Shown: positions 1 to 8,642, numbered from the stretch's first letter. The stretch: DNA of 64,000 bases from Acetobacteraceae bacterium (GCA_027482245.1 JAIXWG010000034.1:105289-169288); one strand, 5' to 3'. Numbers and translations: made by a program. Notes: a model not told the origin generated them from the sequence alone.

Positions 1-239
1 CCGTAGCCGACGCCGCCCTGCGCGATGCAGCGGCAGCGGTCGAGCCTGGCGATGGTCTCCGCCGTCATCCGATGCGCGCTGCGGCAGTTCAGCACCGCAT
101 CCACCCCCGCATAGTCCTGCGGGTCCGGCAGCGTGCCCTGGACGGAGCGGCGATAGATCAGCTCTACGCCCGGGCCGGCGGCGGCTTCCTCCACATCGGG
201 GACGGTGTCGTAGAGCGGGTCGATGACCAGGATCTTCAT
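1..239 (-). CDS. D-isomer specific 2-hydroxyacid dehydrogenase, N-terminal part (runs off the window)
   Basis: The reverse strand gives an open frame from an ATG at 239 to the window edge, beginning MKILVIDPLYDTVPDVEEAA and continuing through a stretch with DAVLNCRSAHRMTAE and CRCIAQGGVGY. This matches the N-terminal substrate-binding half of NAD-dependent D-2-hydroxyacid dehydrogenases (CtBP-like), where a residue run such as the last one precedes the Rossmann domain. The catalytic Arg/Glu/His residues lie outside the window. Its ATG overlaps the TGA of the upstream RraA gene (ATGA), so the two are translationally coupled. Family call is inferred from about 79 residues. Confidence 0.6.
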   Translation of the reverse strand, partial: MKILVIDPLYDTVPDVEEAAAGPGVELIYRRSVQGTLPDPQDYAGVDAVLNCRSAHRMTAETIARLDRCRCIAQGGVGY

Positions 240-916
240 CAATGCGTCTTCTGCCAGAGGGAGATGAGGGCTTCGGCATCGAAGCCGGGCGCGCGGGCGG
301 CGCCGATCAGCGCCTGTTCCCCGGCCAGCAGCGCGTCGATCGCGCCGGGCAGGGCAGGCAGGTGTTCGGCGGGCACCACCATGGCGCCGTGCCGGTCGGC
401 ATGGATCAGGTCGCCGGGATGGACCGTCAGGCCGAAGACGGTCACGGGTTGGCCGATCTCCCGGATCTGCGTGAAGCCATTGCCGAGGCAGATGCTGCCC
501 GCGAGGATCGGGAAGCCATCCAGCGCATCGAGGTCCCGCATCGCGCCATTGGTGATCACGCCGGCGCAGCCGAGCCCGCGATGGATCGCGGCATGGACCT
601 CGCCCCAGATGGAGCCGAGGCCGGGACGCGCGCCGACATCCTCCATCACGACGATGCGCGGGCCGGGGCCGCTGCCCACCATGCGGTAATAGGCGAAGCG
701 GATGGCGTCCTTCTCCGCCGGCGTGAGCGGCGCGGGATGGTCCGATGTCATCCGCGCCGTGACCGCGTAGCCGACCATGCGGAGCGCCGGGTCGCTGGCG
801 ATGGGGGCGCCGAGGGTCAGGCCCTCGATGCCCGGGCCGCGCAGCTTCGTCAGCGCATTCCAGACCGTGGGCGTGTCATGCCGCCGCAGCGTGGCGATGA
901 TGGCATCCGAATCCAT
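239..916 (-). CDS. RraA-family aldolase/decarboxylase-like protein
   Basis: A 225-residue protein of the RraA / 4-hydroxy-4-methyl-2-oxoglutarate aldolase family. It has the family signature GVITNGAMRD (residues about 119-128, equivalent to the usual G-V-x-T-D-G-x-x-R-D metal/substrate loop) and the second signature HPGDLIHADRHGAMVVP (about 166-182). Members cleave or decarboxylate pyruvate-derived oxo acids with a divalent metal in the cytoplasm. The frame is open further upstream to 958, but the ATG at 916 has an AGGA about nine bases before it and starts at the usual family position. It sits between a Bug-type binding protein (46 bp upstream) and a hydroxyacid dehydrogenase (overlapping), which suggests an organic-acid uptake and catabolism operon. 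The exact substrate cannot be read. Confidence 0.8.
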   Translation of the reverse strand: MDSDAIIATLRRHDTPTVWNALTKLRGPGIEGLTLGAPIASDPALRMVGYAVTARMTSDHPAPLTPAEKDAIRFAYYRMVGSGPGPRIVVMEDVGARPGLGSIWGEVHAAIHRGLGCAGVITNGAMRDLDALDGFPILAGSICLGNGFTQIREIGQPVTVFGLTVHPGDLIHADRHGAMVVPAEHLPALPGAIDALLAGEQALIGAARAPGFDAEALISLWQKTH

Positions 917-962
917 GCAGGGCATTCCTGGCGGCAGCGGGGCCAGGGCCCCGCGCATCGCC

Positions 963-1928
963 TCAGTTCAGGGTGATGTTGCCGCGCGTGACGACCCGCT
1001 TCCACCGCGCGGTGTCCTCCGCCAGTGTCGCGCCGAAGGCCGCGGGGCCGTCGGCGACCGGGACCAGGATCAGCGGCTCCAGCCGCGTGCGAAGCTCCGG
1101 CAAGGCGAGGGTCGCGCGCACGGCTTCGTCGATCCGCGCGATCGTCGCGGCGGGCGTGCCGAGGCGCGCGACGAGGCCGATCCAGACGCGGACATCCATG
1201 CCCGGGATGCCGAGTTCCGTCGTGGTCGGCACGGCGGGGTATTGTTCGAGCCGCGCATGCCCTGCCGTCGCCACCGCGCGCAGCTCGCCCCGGTCGAGCG
1301 CCGGCTTCACGGAGGCGACGGAGCCGAGCGTCATGTCCACGCGCCCCGCCATCAGATCCGCCATCGCCTGGCCGGTGCCGCGATAGGGCACGTGCAGGAA
1401 GCTGGCGCCGGTCTCCTGGTTCAGGATCTCCATCATCAGATGCGTGACGGATCCTGTGCCGGGCGAGGCATAGGTGATGCTGCCGGGCCGCGCCTTCGCA
1501 TCCGCGATCATCGCGGCCAGCCCGGGCTGCCGCAGCGACGGGCCGGCGGTGAAGATGTAGGGCGTATCGACGAGGTGCGTGACCGGCACCAGGTCCCGCA
1601 TCGGATCGAAGCTGAGGGGCTGAGGCAGCGCCGCGGCGATGGTCACCTGCCCGCCGGAGGCGACCAGCAGGCTCGTGCCATTCGCGGGCGATTGCAGGAT
1701 GTTCTCCACGGCGATCAGGCCGGCGGCGCCCGTGCGGTTCTCCACCACGACTTCCTGCCGGAGGCGTTCGCCCAGGGGCTGCGCCATCAGCCGGGCCAGC
1801 ACGTCCACCGAACCGCCCGGCGCGAAGGGGACGACGAGGCGGACGGGCCCCGCGCCACCCTGCGCGAGCGCCGCGACGGGCAGCGTGGCCCCGGCTGCCG
1901 CGAGCAGCCCTCTCCTCGAGACGCGCAT
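963..1928 (-). CDS. Bug/TctC-type tripartite tricarboxylate transporter substrate-binding protein
   Basis: A 321-residue periplasmic binding protein of the Bug family. The N-terminus MRVSRRGLLAAAGATLPVAA is a twin-arginine-like signal ending near ALAQG, followed by the family opening VRLVVPFAPGGSVDVLARL and VENRTGAAG. Bug proteins bind carboxylated small molecules, either for TctAB-type transporters or as stand-alone receptors; no TctA/TctB genes are visible here, as is common for this expanded family. It is first in an operon with RraA and a hydroxyacid dehydrogenase and is divergent from a LysR gene, so it probably supplies or senses the substrate of that pathway. Confidence 0.88.
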   Translation of the reverse strand: MRVSRRGLLAAAGATLPVAALAQGGAGPVRLVVPFAPGGSVDVLARLMAQPLGERLRQEVVVENRTGAAGLIAVENILQSPANGTSLLVASGGQVTIAAALPQPLSFDPMRDLVPVTHLVDTPYIFTAGPSLRQPGLAAMIADAKARPGSITYASPGTGSVTHLMMEILNQETGASFLHVPYRGTGQAMADLMAGRVDMTLGSVASVKPALDRGELRAVATAGHARLEQYPAVPTTTELGIPGMDVRVWIGLVARLGTPAATIARIDEAVRATLALPELRTRLEPLILVPVADGPAAFGATLAEDTARWKRVVTRGNITLN

Positions 1929-2055
1929 GGAATCGATCCCCCTCCAGCCGCGGCCGGTCCTGCCGTCCGGCGATCATCGGCGGCGGTCTCTCATAGTGTC
2001 CAATCGTATTTCTTGGGGTATCCATGCGCACATACGATGAAGGACGGCGCCGGGC
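1929..2055. promoter_or_regulatory. Divergent promoter region with candidate LysR operator
   Basis: This 127-bp gap separates the Bug operon from the divergent LysR gene. It contains a perfect 7-bp inverted repeat, ATCGTAT at 2003-2009 and ATACGAT at 2032-2038, arms 22 bp apart. LysR-type regulators usually bind dyads of this kind between themselves and a divergent target. The DNA here is locally AT-richer than the flanking genes. Operator function is inferred from position and symmetry only. Confidence 0.5.
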
Positions 2056-2955
2056 ATGGTCACCCATCGCATGGTGGAGGCGTTCCGGGCCGTGATGCAG
2101 GCCGGCAGCGTCACGCGGGCGGCGGGCATGCTGAACATCTCCCAGCCCTCGGTGAGCCGCCTGCTGGCGGATCTGGAGGCCGGGCTCGGCCTCAGGCTGT
2201 TCGACCGGCGCGGCACGCGGCTGACGGCCACGACGGATGGCGTCGAGCTGTACGGGGAGGTGGAGCGGTCCTTCATCGGCCTGGCGCGCGTGGTGGACAC
2301 GGCGGCACAGATCCGCGCGCGCCATGCCGGCGTACTGTCCGTGGCCACCATGCCGGCGCTGGGCAACACGCTGCTGCCGGCGGTGCTGCGGGGCTTCCAG
2401 GCGCTGCCGGGGGCGCCGGTGGTGCGCCTGCACATCGTGCCGTCGCAGCAGGCGCTGGGCATGCTGGCCCAGCGGCGCTGCGACGTTGTCTTCAGCTCCA
2501 TCGCGCCCGCGGCCGAGATCGGGCGGGAAGTCGCGGCCTTCCCGATGCGGGGGCGAGCCATCCTGCCGGCGGGCCATCCGCTCGCCGCCGGCACCGGGCC
2601 GCTGATGCCGGAGGCGCTGGACGGCATGCCGATGGTGGCGCTGGCCGCGAATTCCCTGGTGCGGGCGGAGACGGAGCGCGCTTTCGCCCAGCGCGGCGCC
2701 GCCTTCCGCGTGGCGGTCGAGACGATGCAGGCCTTCTCCGCCGCGCAGCTGGTGCAGGCGGGCTTCGGCTGCGCGGTGGTCGATCCGATGACGGCGCGGG
2801 CGCATGAAGCGGCCGGTGGCGTGAGCCGTCCCTTCGAGCCCGCGATCGACTTCTCCTTCGGCGCCTATGCGTGGCGGCCGGGCGACCAGGAGGATTGGAT
2901 GGCGCGCTTCGTCAGGGCCGTGGCGGCGGCGGTGGCGTCCCTGCCGCTGGATTGA
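2056..2955 (+). CDS. LysR-family transcriptional regulator
   Basis: A 299-residue LysR-type regulator. The winged helix-turn-helix lies at about residues 5-60 (GSVTRAAGMLNISQPSVSRL), followed by the linker helix and a LysR substrate-binding effector domain to about residue 295. It is divergent from the Bug/RraA/dehydrogenase operon, which is its likely target. The last 44 bases overlap the convergent serine hydrolase gene. The start at 2056 places the HTH at the usual distance; the effector is unknown, presumably the acid handled by the operon. Confidence 0.9.
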   Translation: MVTHRMVEAFRAVMQAGSVTRAAGMLNISQPSVSRLLADLEAGLGLRLFDRRGTRLTATTDGVELYGEVERSFIGLARVVDTAAQIRARHAGVLSVATMPALGNTLLPAVLRGFQALPGAPVVRLHIVPSQQALGMLAQRRCDVVFSSIAPAAEIGREVAAFPMRGRAILPAGHPLAAGTGPLMPEALDGMPMVALAANSLVRAETERAFAQRGAAFRVAVETMQAFSAAQLVQAGFGCAVVDPMTARAHEAAGGVSRPFEPAIDFSFGAYAWRPGDQEDWMARFVRAVAAAVASLPLD

Positions 2956-3982
2956 CGCCGACCCGGCTGTCGAGGATCGCCTGGCCCAGCGCCACCATCT
3001 GCGTGCTGGAGACCGATGGCAGGTCGCCGAGGTCGATGCCCGCATTGCGGCGCATGGCGCGTTCGTCGCTGATGGCGCGGCGGTGCACCATCAGCAGGTC
3101 GAGCTTCGGCAGGCCGAGGATGAACTGTCCGTAGTGGCCGGAAGCGAGGAAGGCGCCTTCCCATTCCGGCGCCTCGCTGTGCATCGGCAGCCACCAGTAG
3201 TAGCCATAGCCGAGGCCGCGGCCCGCGAATTGGCCATGCATGGCCGAAGGGCGCACATGCGGCGCGACGCAGTCCCGCACCCAGGATTCCGGCACGACCT
3301 GCTGCCCGTTCCAGCGCCCGCCGCGCAGCACCAGCAGACCGACGCGCGCCATGTCCCGGCCCGAGAGGAACATGTGGTAGGCGAGGAAGCGGGACCGGTC
3401 GGGATAGCCGAGCATGCGCTGGCGGCTGCGGTCGAAATCCTCGAAGCCCAGCGGCACCGCCAGCTGGTCGCGCAGCGCGTCATGCACGGCGATGCCGGTC
3501 AGCTGTTCGAAGATGGCGCCGGCGACGTTGAAATCCCAGTTGTTGTAGTGGAAGCGCGTGCCGGGGGCCTGCGATCCGCGCGGCGGCGTGCCGGCATCGT
3601 CGCCGCCGGGGCTGCCGGCGGGGTAGTAGACGCCCGACCGGCTGGTCAGGATGTCACGGATCGTCGCCCGCTTCTCCGCCGGCCACAGGCCCTGCACGTC
3701 ATCGATGCCGAGCTGCTCCAGCGTCAGGTCCAGGTCGATGCGGCCGGCGGCGACATGCGGCCCGTAGAGAAGCGCCAAAATGCTCTTCCGCGTGGAGGCG
3801 AGGTAGCTGGCTTCCGACACGTCGCCATGGCGGTAGATCACCCGGCCCTGCGCGACGACCATGAAGGACGTCGTCGTCAGCGCCTGGAGCCTTTCGGTGA
3901 AGCGGTCGAGCGCGGCGGGGTCGAAGCCGGCCTCCCGCGGGTCCGCGTCCTGCCAGGCCGCCTGCGGTTCCATCGACGTCAT
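2912..3982 (-). CDS. Serine hydrolase, class C beta-lactamase-like fold
   Basis: A 356-residue protein of the serine beta-lactamase/penicillin-binding-like family. Catalytic motifs are visible: S63-T-R-K66 (SxxK), Y146-N-N148 (YxN) and H283-Y-G285 (the HxG variant of KTG). There is no clear signal peptide, so it may be cytoplasmic; related proteins are esterases or peptidases (COG1680) rather than true beta-lactamases. The C-terminus is a proline run. Its start overlaps the stop of the upstream binding-protein gene by 4 bp (ATGA), so it may act on the same imported compound. The 3' end overlaps the convergent LysR gene. Confidence 0.85.
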   Translation of the reverse strand: MTSMEPQAAWQDADPREAGFDPAALDRFTERLQALTTTSFMVVAQGRVIYRHGDVSEASYLASTRKSILALLYGPHVAAGRIDLDLTLEQLGIDDVQGLWPAEKRATIRDILTSRSGVYYPAGSPGGDDAGTPPRGSQAPGTRFHYNNWDFNVAGAIFEQLTGIAVHDALRDQLAVPLGFEDFDRSRQRMLGYPDRSRFLAYHMFLSGRDMARVGLLVLRGGRWNGQQVVPESWVRDCVAPHVRPSAMHGQFAGRGLGYGYYWWLPMHSEAPEWEGAFLASGHYGQFILGLPKLDLLMVHRRAISDERAMRRNAGIDLGDLPSVSSTQMVALGQAILDSRVGVNPAAGTPPPPPRP

Positions 3983-5553
3983 GGCGCTGTCCGCCCCACT
4001 TCCTTGGCCAGCGTCCGTTCATCGAGGCGCGGCTCATAGGCCAGGCCGCGGCGCAGCCCCCAGCTGTTGGTCTGGTGGTAGAGGGGGATGATCGCGCCAT
4101 CCTCCATCGCGAGGCGCGTCGCCTCCCGCAGCATCTCCTCCCGCGCCGCATCGTCGAAGGTGCCGGCCGCGCGTTCCACCAGCCCATCGAGGGTGGGATT
4201 GCTGTAGGAGGAGGTGTTGGCCGCGCCGATGTTGCGGGCCTGGTCGGGCGTGCCGAGCACGTTCACGAGCATCGAGGTCGCGTCGAAGGTCGCATTGCCC
4301 AGGCCGACCATGTGCATCGCGAAGCTGCCGCGCTGCGCGGCATAGGCGCTCCAGGGCAGGGAGGCGACGCTGGTGCGCACGCCGATGCGCGTCCACATCT
4401 GCGCGACCGCCTGCGCCACGGCGGGCGCGCCGGGGTAGCGGTCCGTTGGCACGTGCAGCGTCAGGCGGAAGCCGTTGGGATAGCCCGCCGCGGCCAGCAG
4501 GGCGCGGGCGCGGTCCGGCTCGGCGTCGGCGACCGTCAGCGACGGCACGGCGGAATAGGTGCCGAGCGGCAGGATCTGCACGCTGGCCACCGCGGTGCCT
4601 TCCAGCACGCGCTGCGCGAGCCCGGCCCGGTTGATGGCGAGCGACAGCGCCTGCCGCACCTCTCGCCGCGCCAGCGGGTTGGCAGGCAGCGCGCTGCCAT
4701 CGGCCGCGGTGACGAAGCCGGCCGGCGTGGCCGCGCCATGCTCCGGCGCCAGGTAGATGACGCGCAGCCCGGGGGCGCTGACGACGGAAACGCCGGCCGT
4801 GCCGCGCAGGCGCGGCAGGTCGGACGCCGCCGGCATCTCGATCATGTCCACATCGCCGGAGAGCAGCGCCGCGGTGCGGCCCGCGGGGTTCGGCATCATG
4901 CGATAGCTCGCGGCTTCCCAGGGCACGGCAGCGCCCCACCAGGCGGGATTCCGCTCCAGCTCCACGCGGTCGCCGGGGCGGAAGGCGCGCAGGCGGAAGG
5001 CGCCGGTGCCGATGGCGGCGCGGCCGGCATTGTAGTCCGCCGTCGCGGCACCTTCGCCGGCGTGGCGGGAGATGATCGCGACATTCACGAGGTCGCCTGG
5101 CAGGCCGGGGGAGGGGCCGCGCGTCTCGATCCGCAGCGTCGTCGCATCGGTGCTGGAGACCTGCGCGACGGCGCGGAGGAAGCCGCCGAAGCCGCCGGGG
5201 CTGTTCGGCACGCTGCGCGCCCGCGCCAGGCTGAAGGCGATGTCGTCGGCCGTCAGCGGCGTGCCGTCATGCCAGGTCACGCCCGGGCGCAGGCGGAATT
5301 CCCACGCCGTGTCGGAGACCGGCCGCCAGGATTCCGCGAGGCCCGGCGCCAGCGCGCCCCCCGCCGCCCGCTCCACCAGCCGGTCGAAGACCTGCATGGC
5401 GATGCTGTTGTTGGGCGAGGCGTTGTGGAAATGCGGGTCGGCCGAGGTCACGGCGCCCGCCATGCCGATGGTCAGCGTCTCGGCGTGCAGCGGCGCGGCC
5501 GCCAGGGCCGCGAGCCCGAGGAGGCGGAGGCTCCGTCTGGCAGCAACGTTCAT
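3979..5553 (-). CDS. ABC transporter substrate-binding protein, family 5 (peptide/nickel type)
   Basis: A 524-residue periplasmic binding protein of the SBP_bac_5 family (DppA/OppA-like). It has an N-terminal signal (MNVAARRSLRLLGLAALAAA, cleavage near LHAET), then the family hallmarks LTIGMAGAVTSADPHF, LAESWRPVSDTAWEFRLRPG and WHDGTPLTADDIAFSL. An AGGAGG lies nine bases before the ATG at 5553. No permease or ATPase genes adjoin it, only a serine hydrolase coupled by ATGA, so the transporter core must be elsewhere or the protein acts alone. Substrate is unknown. Confidence 0.88.
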   Translation of the reverse strand: MNVAARRSLRLLGLAALAAAPLHAETLTIGMAGAVTSADPHFHNASPNNSIAMQVFDRLVERAAGGALAPGLAESWRPVSDTAWEFRLRPGVTWHDGTPLTADDIAFSLARARSVPNSPGGFGGFLRAVAQVSSTDATTLRIETRGPSPGLPGDLVNVAIISRHAGEGAATADYNAGRAAIGTGAFRLRAFRPGDRVELERNPAWWGAAVPWEAASYRMMPNPAGRTAALLSGDVDMIEMPAASDLPRLRGTAGVSVVSAPGLRVIYLAPEHGAATPAGFVTAADGSALPANPLARREVRQALSLAINRAGLAQRVLEGTAVASVQILPLGTYSAVPSLTVADAEPDRARALLAAAGYPNGFRLTLHVPTDRYPGAPAVAQAVAQMWTRIGVRTSVASLPWSAYAAQRGSFAMHMVGLGNATFDATSMLVNVLGTPDQARNIGAANTSSYSNPTLDGLVERAAGTFDDAAREEMLREATRLAMEDGAIIPLYHQTNSWGLRRGLAYEPRLDERTLAKEVGRTAP

Positions 5554-5621
5554 CGGGCGGTCCTCCTGCGGTCATTGGCGCGGGGCGGACTGTTCGGCGT
5601 TGTCGGCAATCCGTCAAATCG

Positions 5622-6593
5622 ATGCTAGGCATCCACGACATGCATCAGACGAATGCCCCCGCGCCCATCAGGTCGCTGCTGTCGCTGGACCTCAACCTGC
5701 TGAAGGCGCTGCAGGCGCTGTGGCAGTGCCGCGGCATCACCGCCGCGGGCCGCATGATCGGCCTGTCCCAGCCCGCGATGAGCCACGCGCTGCAGCGCCT
5801 GCGCCTGGCCTTCGCGGACGACCTCTTCGTCCGCGGCCCGGGCGCGCTGGTGCCGACGCCGCGCGGCACCGAACTCTGCCTGGCCGCGGTGGCGGCCCTG
5901 GCGGCGCTGGAGCGGGTGGCGATGCCCGCCGAACCCTTGCACCCCGCATCCAGCACGCGCAGCTTCCGGATCGGCATGAACGACTATGTCTCGGCGACGC
6001 TGCTGCCGCTGCTGATCCAGGCGCTGGCCGGGGAGGCGCCCCAGGCTTCGCTGGAGGTGATCCACCTGCCGCGCGGCCAGAACCAGGATGGCCCGGTGCT
6101 GCCGCGGCTGCTGGACGAGGGACGCATCGACCTCGCACTCGGCCAGATCGACGAATTGCCGCCGCGCTGCCGGCGGCGGAACCTGCGCGAGGATCCGCAT
6201 GTCTGCGTGCTGGCCCGGCAGGCCTGGCGGGCGAAGCGGCCCTTCGACCTCGACGCCTTCATCGGCTTCCGTCATGTCCGCGTCTCCTCCTTCCCCGAAC
6301 GGCGGAGCTGGATGGACAAGGCGCTGGAGGCCCGGGGCCTGGCGCGGCGGATCGCCGTGACGGTCCCGCATTTCATGGCGGCGCTGCACCTCGTCGCGCG
6401 GACGGACCTGGTGACCACGCTGCCGCTGGGCGCCGTGGCGCCCTTCGCGGAGGCGCTTCGCCTGCATGTCCTGCCCTCGCCCTTGCCGGAGAGGCTGCAT
6501 CGCCTCGACATGGCGTGGCTCAACGCGGCGGATGGCGACCAGGGTCTTGCCTGGCTGCGCGGCCTGATCGTGGCGACGGTGCTGCGGGGATAG
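5622..6593 (+). CDS. LysR-family transcriptional regulator (NodD-like group)
   Basis: A 323-residue LysR-type regulator with HTH at about residues 25-75 (GLSQPAMSHALQRLRLAFAD) and an effector domain beginning near SFRIGMNDYVSATLLP. The pattern with FADDLFVRGPGALVPTPRG is typical of the NodD/PcpR subgroup. Two starts are possible: ATG at 5622, or ATG at 5640 (MHQTNAP). Neither has a strong ribosome site; 5640 has an AGGC about nine bases upstream. It is divergent from the binding-protein/serine-hydrolase operon across 68 bp and probably controls it. Confidence 0.88.
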   Translation: MLGIHDMHQTNAPAPIRSLLSLDLNLLKALQALWQCRGITAAGRMIGLSQPAMSHALQRLRLAFADDLFVRGPGALVPTPRGTELCLAAVAALAALERVAMPAEPLHPASSTRSFRIGMNDYVSATLLPLLIQALAGEAPQASLEVIHLPRGQNQDGPVLPRLLDEGRIDLALGQIDELPPRCRRRNLREDPHVCVLARQAWRAKRPFDLDAFIGFRHVRVSSFPERRSWMDKALEARGLARRIAVTVPHFMAALHLVARTDLVTTLPLGAVAPFAEALRLHVLPSPLPERLHRLDMAWLNAADGDQGLAWLRGLIVATVLRG

Positions 6594-6599
6594 GGGCGG

Positions 6600-6647
6600 G
6601 GCCCTAGAGCACGCTGCGTTCATTTGAACGCATGTTGCTCTAGGGCC
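6600..6647. terminator. Long near-perfect palindrome (bidirectional terminator or dispersed repeat)
   Basis: The bases GGCCCTAGAGCA...TGCGTTCA-TT-TGAACGCA...TGCTCTAGGGCC form a 48-bp inverted repeat, interrupted only by 3-base mismatches in each arm. It lies between the convergent LysR gene (ends 6593) and the Rieske-hemerythrin gene. The TAG stop of the latter (6640-6642) is inside the right arm. It has no T-run, so it could act as a bidirectional terminator or be a copy of a dispersed intergenic palindrome. Confidence 0.6.
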
Positions 6648-8127
6648 GGGTCGGCCAACCCTCCAGCAGGCCGATCTTCAGGTCGCGGTAGAGCCGGCTG
6701 CCCTGCGAAGCGCGCAACGCGTCGAGCCGCCGCTGGAGCGTCCTGCCGAGTTGCCGCAGCCGCCTGTCCCCCAGACGCTGCGCATGCACGAACATGGACC
6801 GTTCCTCCGACCCCGCGTGATGCTCCACCGCCGCCCGCAGGGCGCGCAGATGCTCCTCGAAGGCGAGGCTGGCGGTGTTGAGCTTCAGCGTCTTCGCCAG
6901 CAGGTCCGTGAGCTGACGGTGCTCGGAATAGGCGATCGGCACGTCGGGGCTCACCGCCGCGACGGCGGGGTAGAACAGGTGGTCCTCGATCTGCTCATGC
7001 ATGTCGAGTTCGGCGGCCAGCACGCGCAGCACGTCACGCCGCTCGGGGTCTTCCCGGTCCATCGCCTCGATGCGCGCGAAGAGGGCGCGGAACAGGTCGT
7101 GATGCGCCGTGAGGACCTCCTCCGCGCGGCCGCCCTTGCCCGCCCTGGTCCTGGGCCCCTCGCCGCCCTCCAGTACGCGGGGGTCGCCTTCCTCCTGCTC
7201 ACGCCGGATCTCGACATGGCCGTCGCGCAGCCTGACGTCGTAGCGCGGCTGCGCGCAGGTCGCGGGGCCGGCGGTCGGCTGCGCGCTGTCGAGCGCGAAG
7301 CGCGAGCCATGCCAGGGGCAGACGAGTTGCCCCTGCAGTACCCAGCCCTGGTCGAGCGGACCGCCGAGATGCGAACAGCGCGCGCCCATGGCACGGATCT
7401 GGCCGCGATGGCGCACCAGCACGACCGGCACGTCGAGCGCGGCCTCGGCATCGCGCAGCATCACCCTGCGGGGCTGGTCTTCCTGCAGATCGTCCAGCCG
7501 CGCGACCGCGGTGAAGTCCCGCGGCACGGGGCTGCGATCCGCGTGATCGACGCCGACCCGCTGCCGGTAGACGAGGTGCCCGCCGAGATACCCGCCCACC
7601 GCCATGCTGGCCCAGCCCGCCGCACTGGCCAGTTGCCCCGCCCCCTGCCGCCCGCGCCCGCGCAGGCCGAGCGACAGCAGCATGAGCGCCAGCGCCGTGC
7701 CGTTCACGGCGGCATGGACCAGGCCGACACGCCGCGCACGCTCATTCAGGTGCTGCCAGTCGGCGAGCCCGGTGGCCGTCGCCGCGACGGCGCCAACCGC
7801 GCCAAGCCTGATCGCGGTCCGCGATGTCCGATCCGCTGGCCGCCGGCGGGCGAAGCCGAGCCGTGCGAGGAGGTCGAGGGCGACAGCCAGGGTCCAGGCG
7901 CCGATCGGCACGGTGACGACCATGGGATGGACGGGATGGCCGAAGCCGGTGCCGTGCAGCGCATCCCCCAGCGCCTGGGCCGGCGCACCCGCAACCTGCG
8001 CCGGGCGCGCCATGGCCGTTTCCAGCACCCGCCCCGCTTCATCGAGCCGCGCCTCTGCCTCGATCCGGCCGATGAGGCGGTCTGCGCGGCTGCGCGGTGG
8101 CAGTCCGGCGGTCCGTCCAACCCGCAT
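6640..8127 (-). CDS. DUF2231 membrane / Rieske 2Fe-2S / hemerythrin fusion protein
   Basis: A 495-residue three-part protein. Residues about 57-195 are a DUF2231-like membrane domain with several hydrophobic helices and HPVHPMVV. Residues about 205-310 form a Rieske domain with both ligand pairs, C251-x-H253 (CSHLGGPLDQG) and C270-x-x-H273 (CPWHGSRF). Residues about 337-477 are a hemerythrin-like four-helix domain with HHDLF, HEQIEDHLFYP and EHHAGSEERSMF supplying diiron ligands. The start at 8127 is preceded by GGAGAG; the frame is open further upstream but has no other ribosome site. Rieske plus diiron suggests electron transfer to O2, NO or peroxide sensing at the membrane. It is divergent from methylglyoxal synthase. 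Confidence 0.82.
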   Translation of the reverse strand: MRVGRTAGLPPRSRADRLIGRIEAEARLDEAGRVLETAMARPAQVAGAPAQALGDALHGTGFGHPVHPMVVTVPIGAWTLAVALDLLARLGFARRRPADRTSRTAIRLGAVGAVAATATGLADWQHLNERARRVGLVHAAVNGTALALMLLSLGLRGRGRQGAGQLASAAGWASMAVGGYLGGHLVYRQRVGVDHADRSPVPRDFTAVARLDDLQEDQPRRVMLRDAEAALDVPVVLVRHRGQIRAMGARCSHLGGPLDQGWVLQGQLVCPWHGSRFALDSAQPTAGPATCAQPRYDVRLRDGHVEIRREQEEGDPRVLEGGEGPRTRAGKGGRAEEVLTAHHDLFRALFARIEAMDREDPERRDVLRVLAAELDMHEQIEDHLFYPAVAAVSPDVPIAYSEHRQLTDLLAKTLKLNTASLAFEEHLRALRAAVEHHAGSEERSMFVHAQRLGDRRLRQLGRTLQRRLDALRASQGSRLYRDLKIGLLEGWPTRP

Positions 8128-8264
8128 GGCCTTCTCTCCTGTCCCGATGCAGGGCCAAACGCGACCGGGTGCCACGCGTTCAGGCCCCCGGGGATGACGA
8201 TGCACGCCTTCCCGCGGCCACGCCCCGCCTGCGGTTCCAGACAACAGCGAAGGCCGTTCCCGCC

Positions 8265-8642
8265 ATGCCACCGATGACCGTCGCGCTCGTGGCGCATGAC
8301 CAGAAGAAGGATGCCCTGGTGGCCTGGGCACGGCAGTGGGAAGTGGCCCTGGCGCGGCATCGGCTGCTGGGCACCGGATCGACCGCCCAGCTGCTGGAGA
8401 AGGCCTGCCCGTCGCTCCGTGTGGAAGCGCTGCTGAGCGGCCCGGAGGGCGGCGACATGCAGATCGGGGCGAGGATCGTCGAGGGGAACATCGACGTCCT
8501 GGTCTTCTTCCCCGACCCCCTGAATGCCCACCCGCATGAGGCCGACTTCCAGGCCCTGATCCGGGTGGCGCTGATGAAGGACATCCTTTTCGCGCTCAGC
8601 CCGCGCAGCGCCGATTTCCTGGCGCGCGGACTCTTCGAGTAG
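8265..8642 (+). CDS. mgsA: Methylglyoxal synthase
   Basis: A 125-residue protein matching methylglyoxal synthase, which converts dihydroxyacetone phosphate to methylglyoxal and phosphate. Visible family motifs are ALVAHDQKKD (about 7-16), the phosphate-binding GTGST (36-40), GPEGGDMQIGA with the catalytic Asp (D64) and FFPDPLNAHPHEADF (about 81-95) with D84, H89 and H91. The protein lacks the C-terminal tail of the E. coli enzyme. An internal ATG at 8274 is an alternative start. It stands alone, divergent from the Rieske-hemerythrin gene across 137 bp. Confidence 0.88.
   Translation: MPPMTVALVAHDQKKDALVAWARQWEVALARHRLLGTGSTAQLLEKACPSLRVEALLSGPEGGDMQIGARIVEGNIDVLVFFPDPLNAHPHEADFQALIRVALMKDILFALSPRSADFLARGLFE

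Noticed and set aside
777..2807. Long forward frame (676 codons) antisense to the Bug gene and overlapping LysR
   Set aside because: Arg/Gly/Ala-rich composition typical of antisense frames in very high-GC DNA; real families are readable on the other frames.
850..3045. Long reverse frame (731 codons)
   Set aside because: Shadow of the Bug, RraA and LysR genes; no family resemblance.
4075..5628. 517-codon forward frame opposite the family 5 binding protein
   Set aside because: Antisense shadow; the reverse-strand gene has clear signal peptide and family motifs.
6751..8277. 508-codon forward frame opposite the Rieske-hemerythrin gene
   Set aside because: Antisense shadow; ligand motifs are all on the reverse strand.
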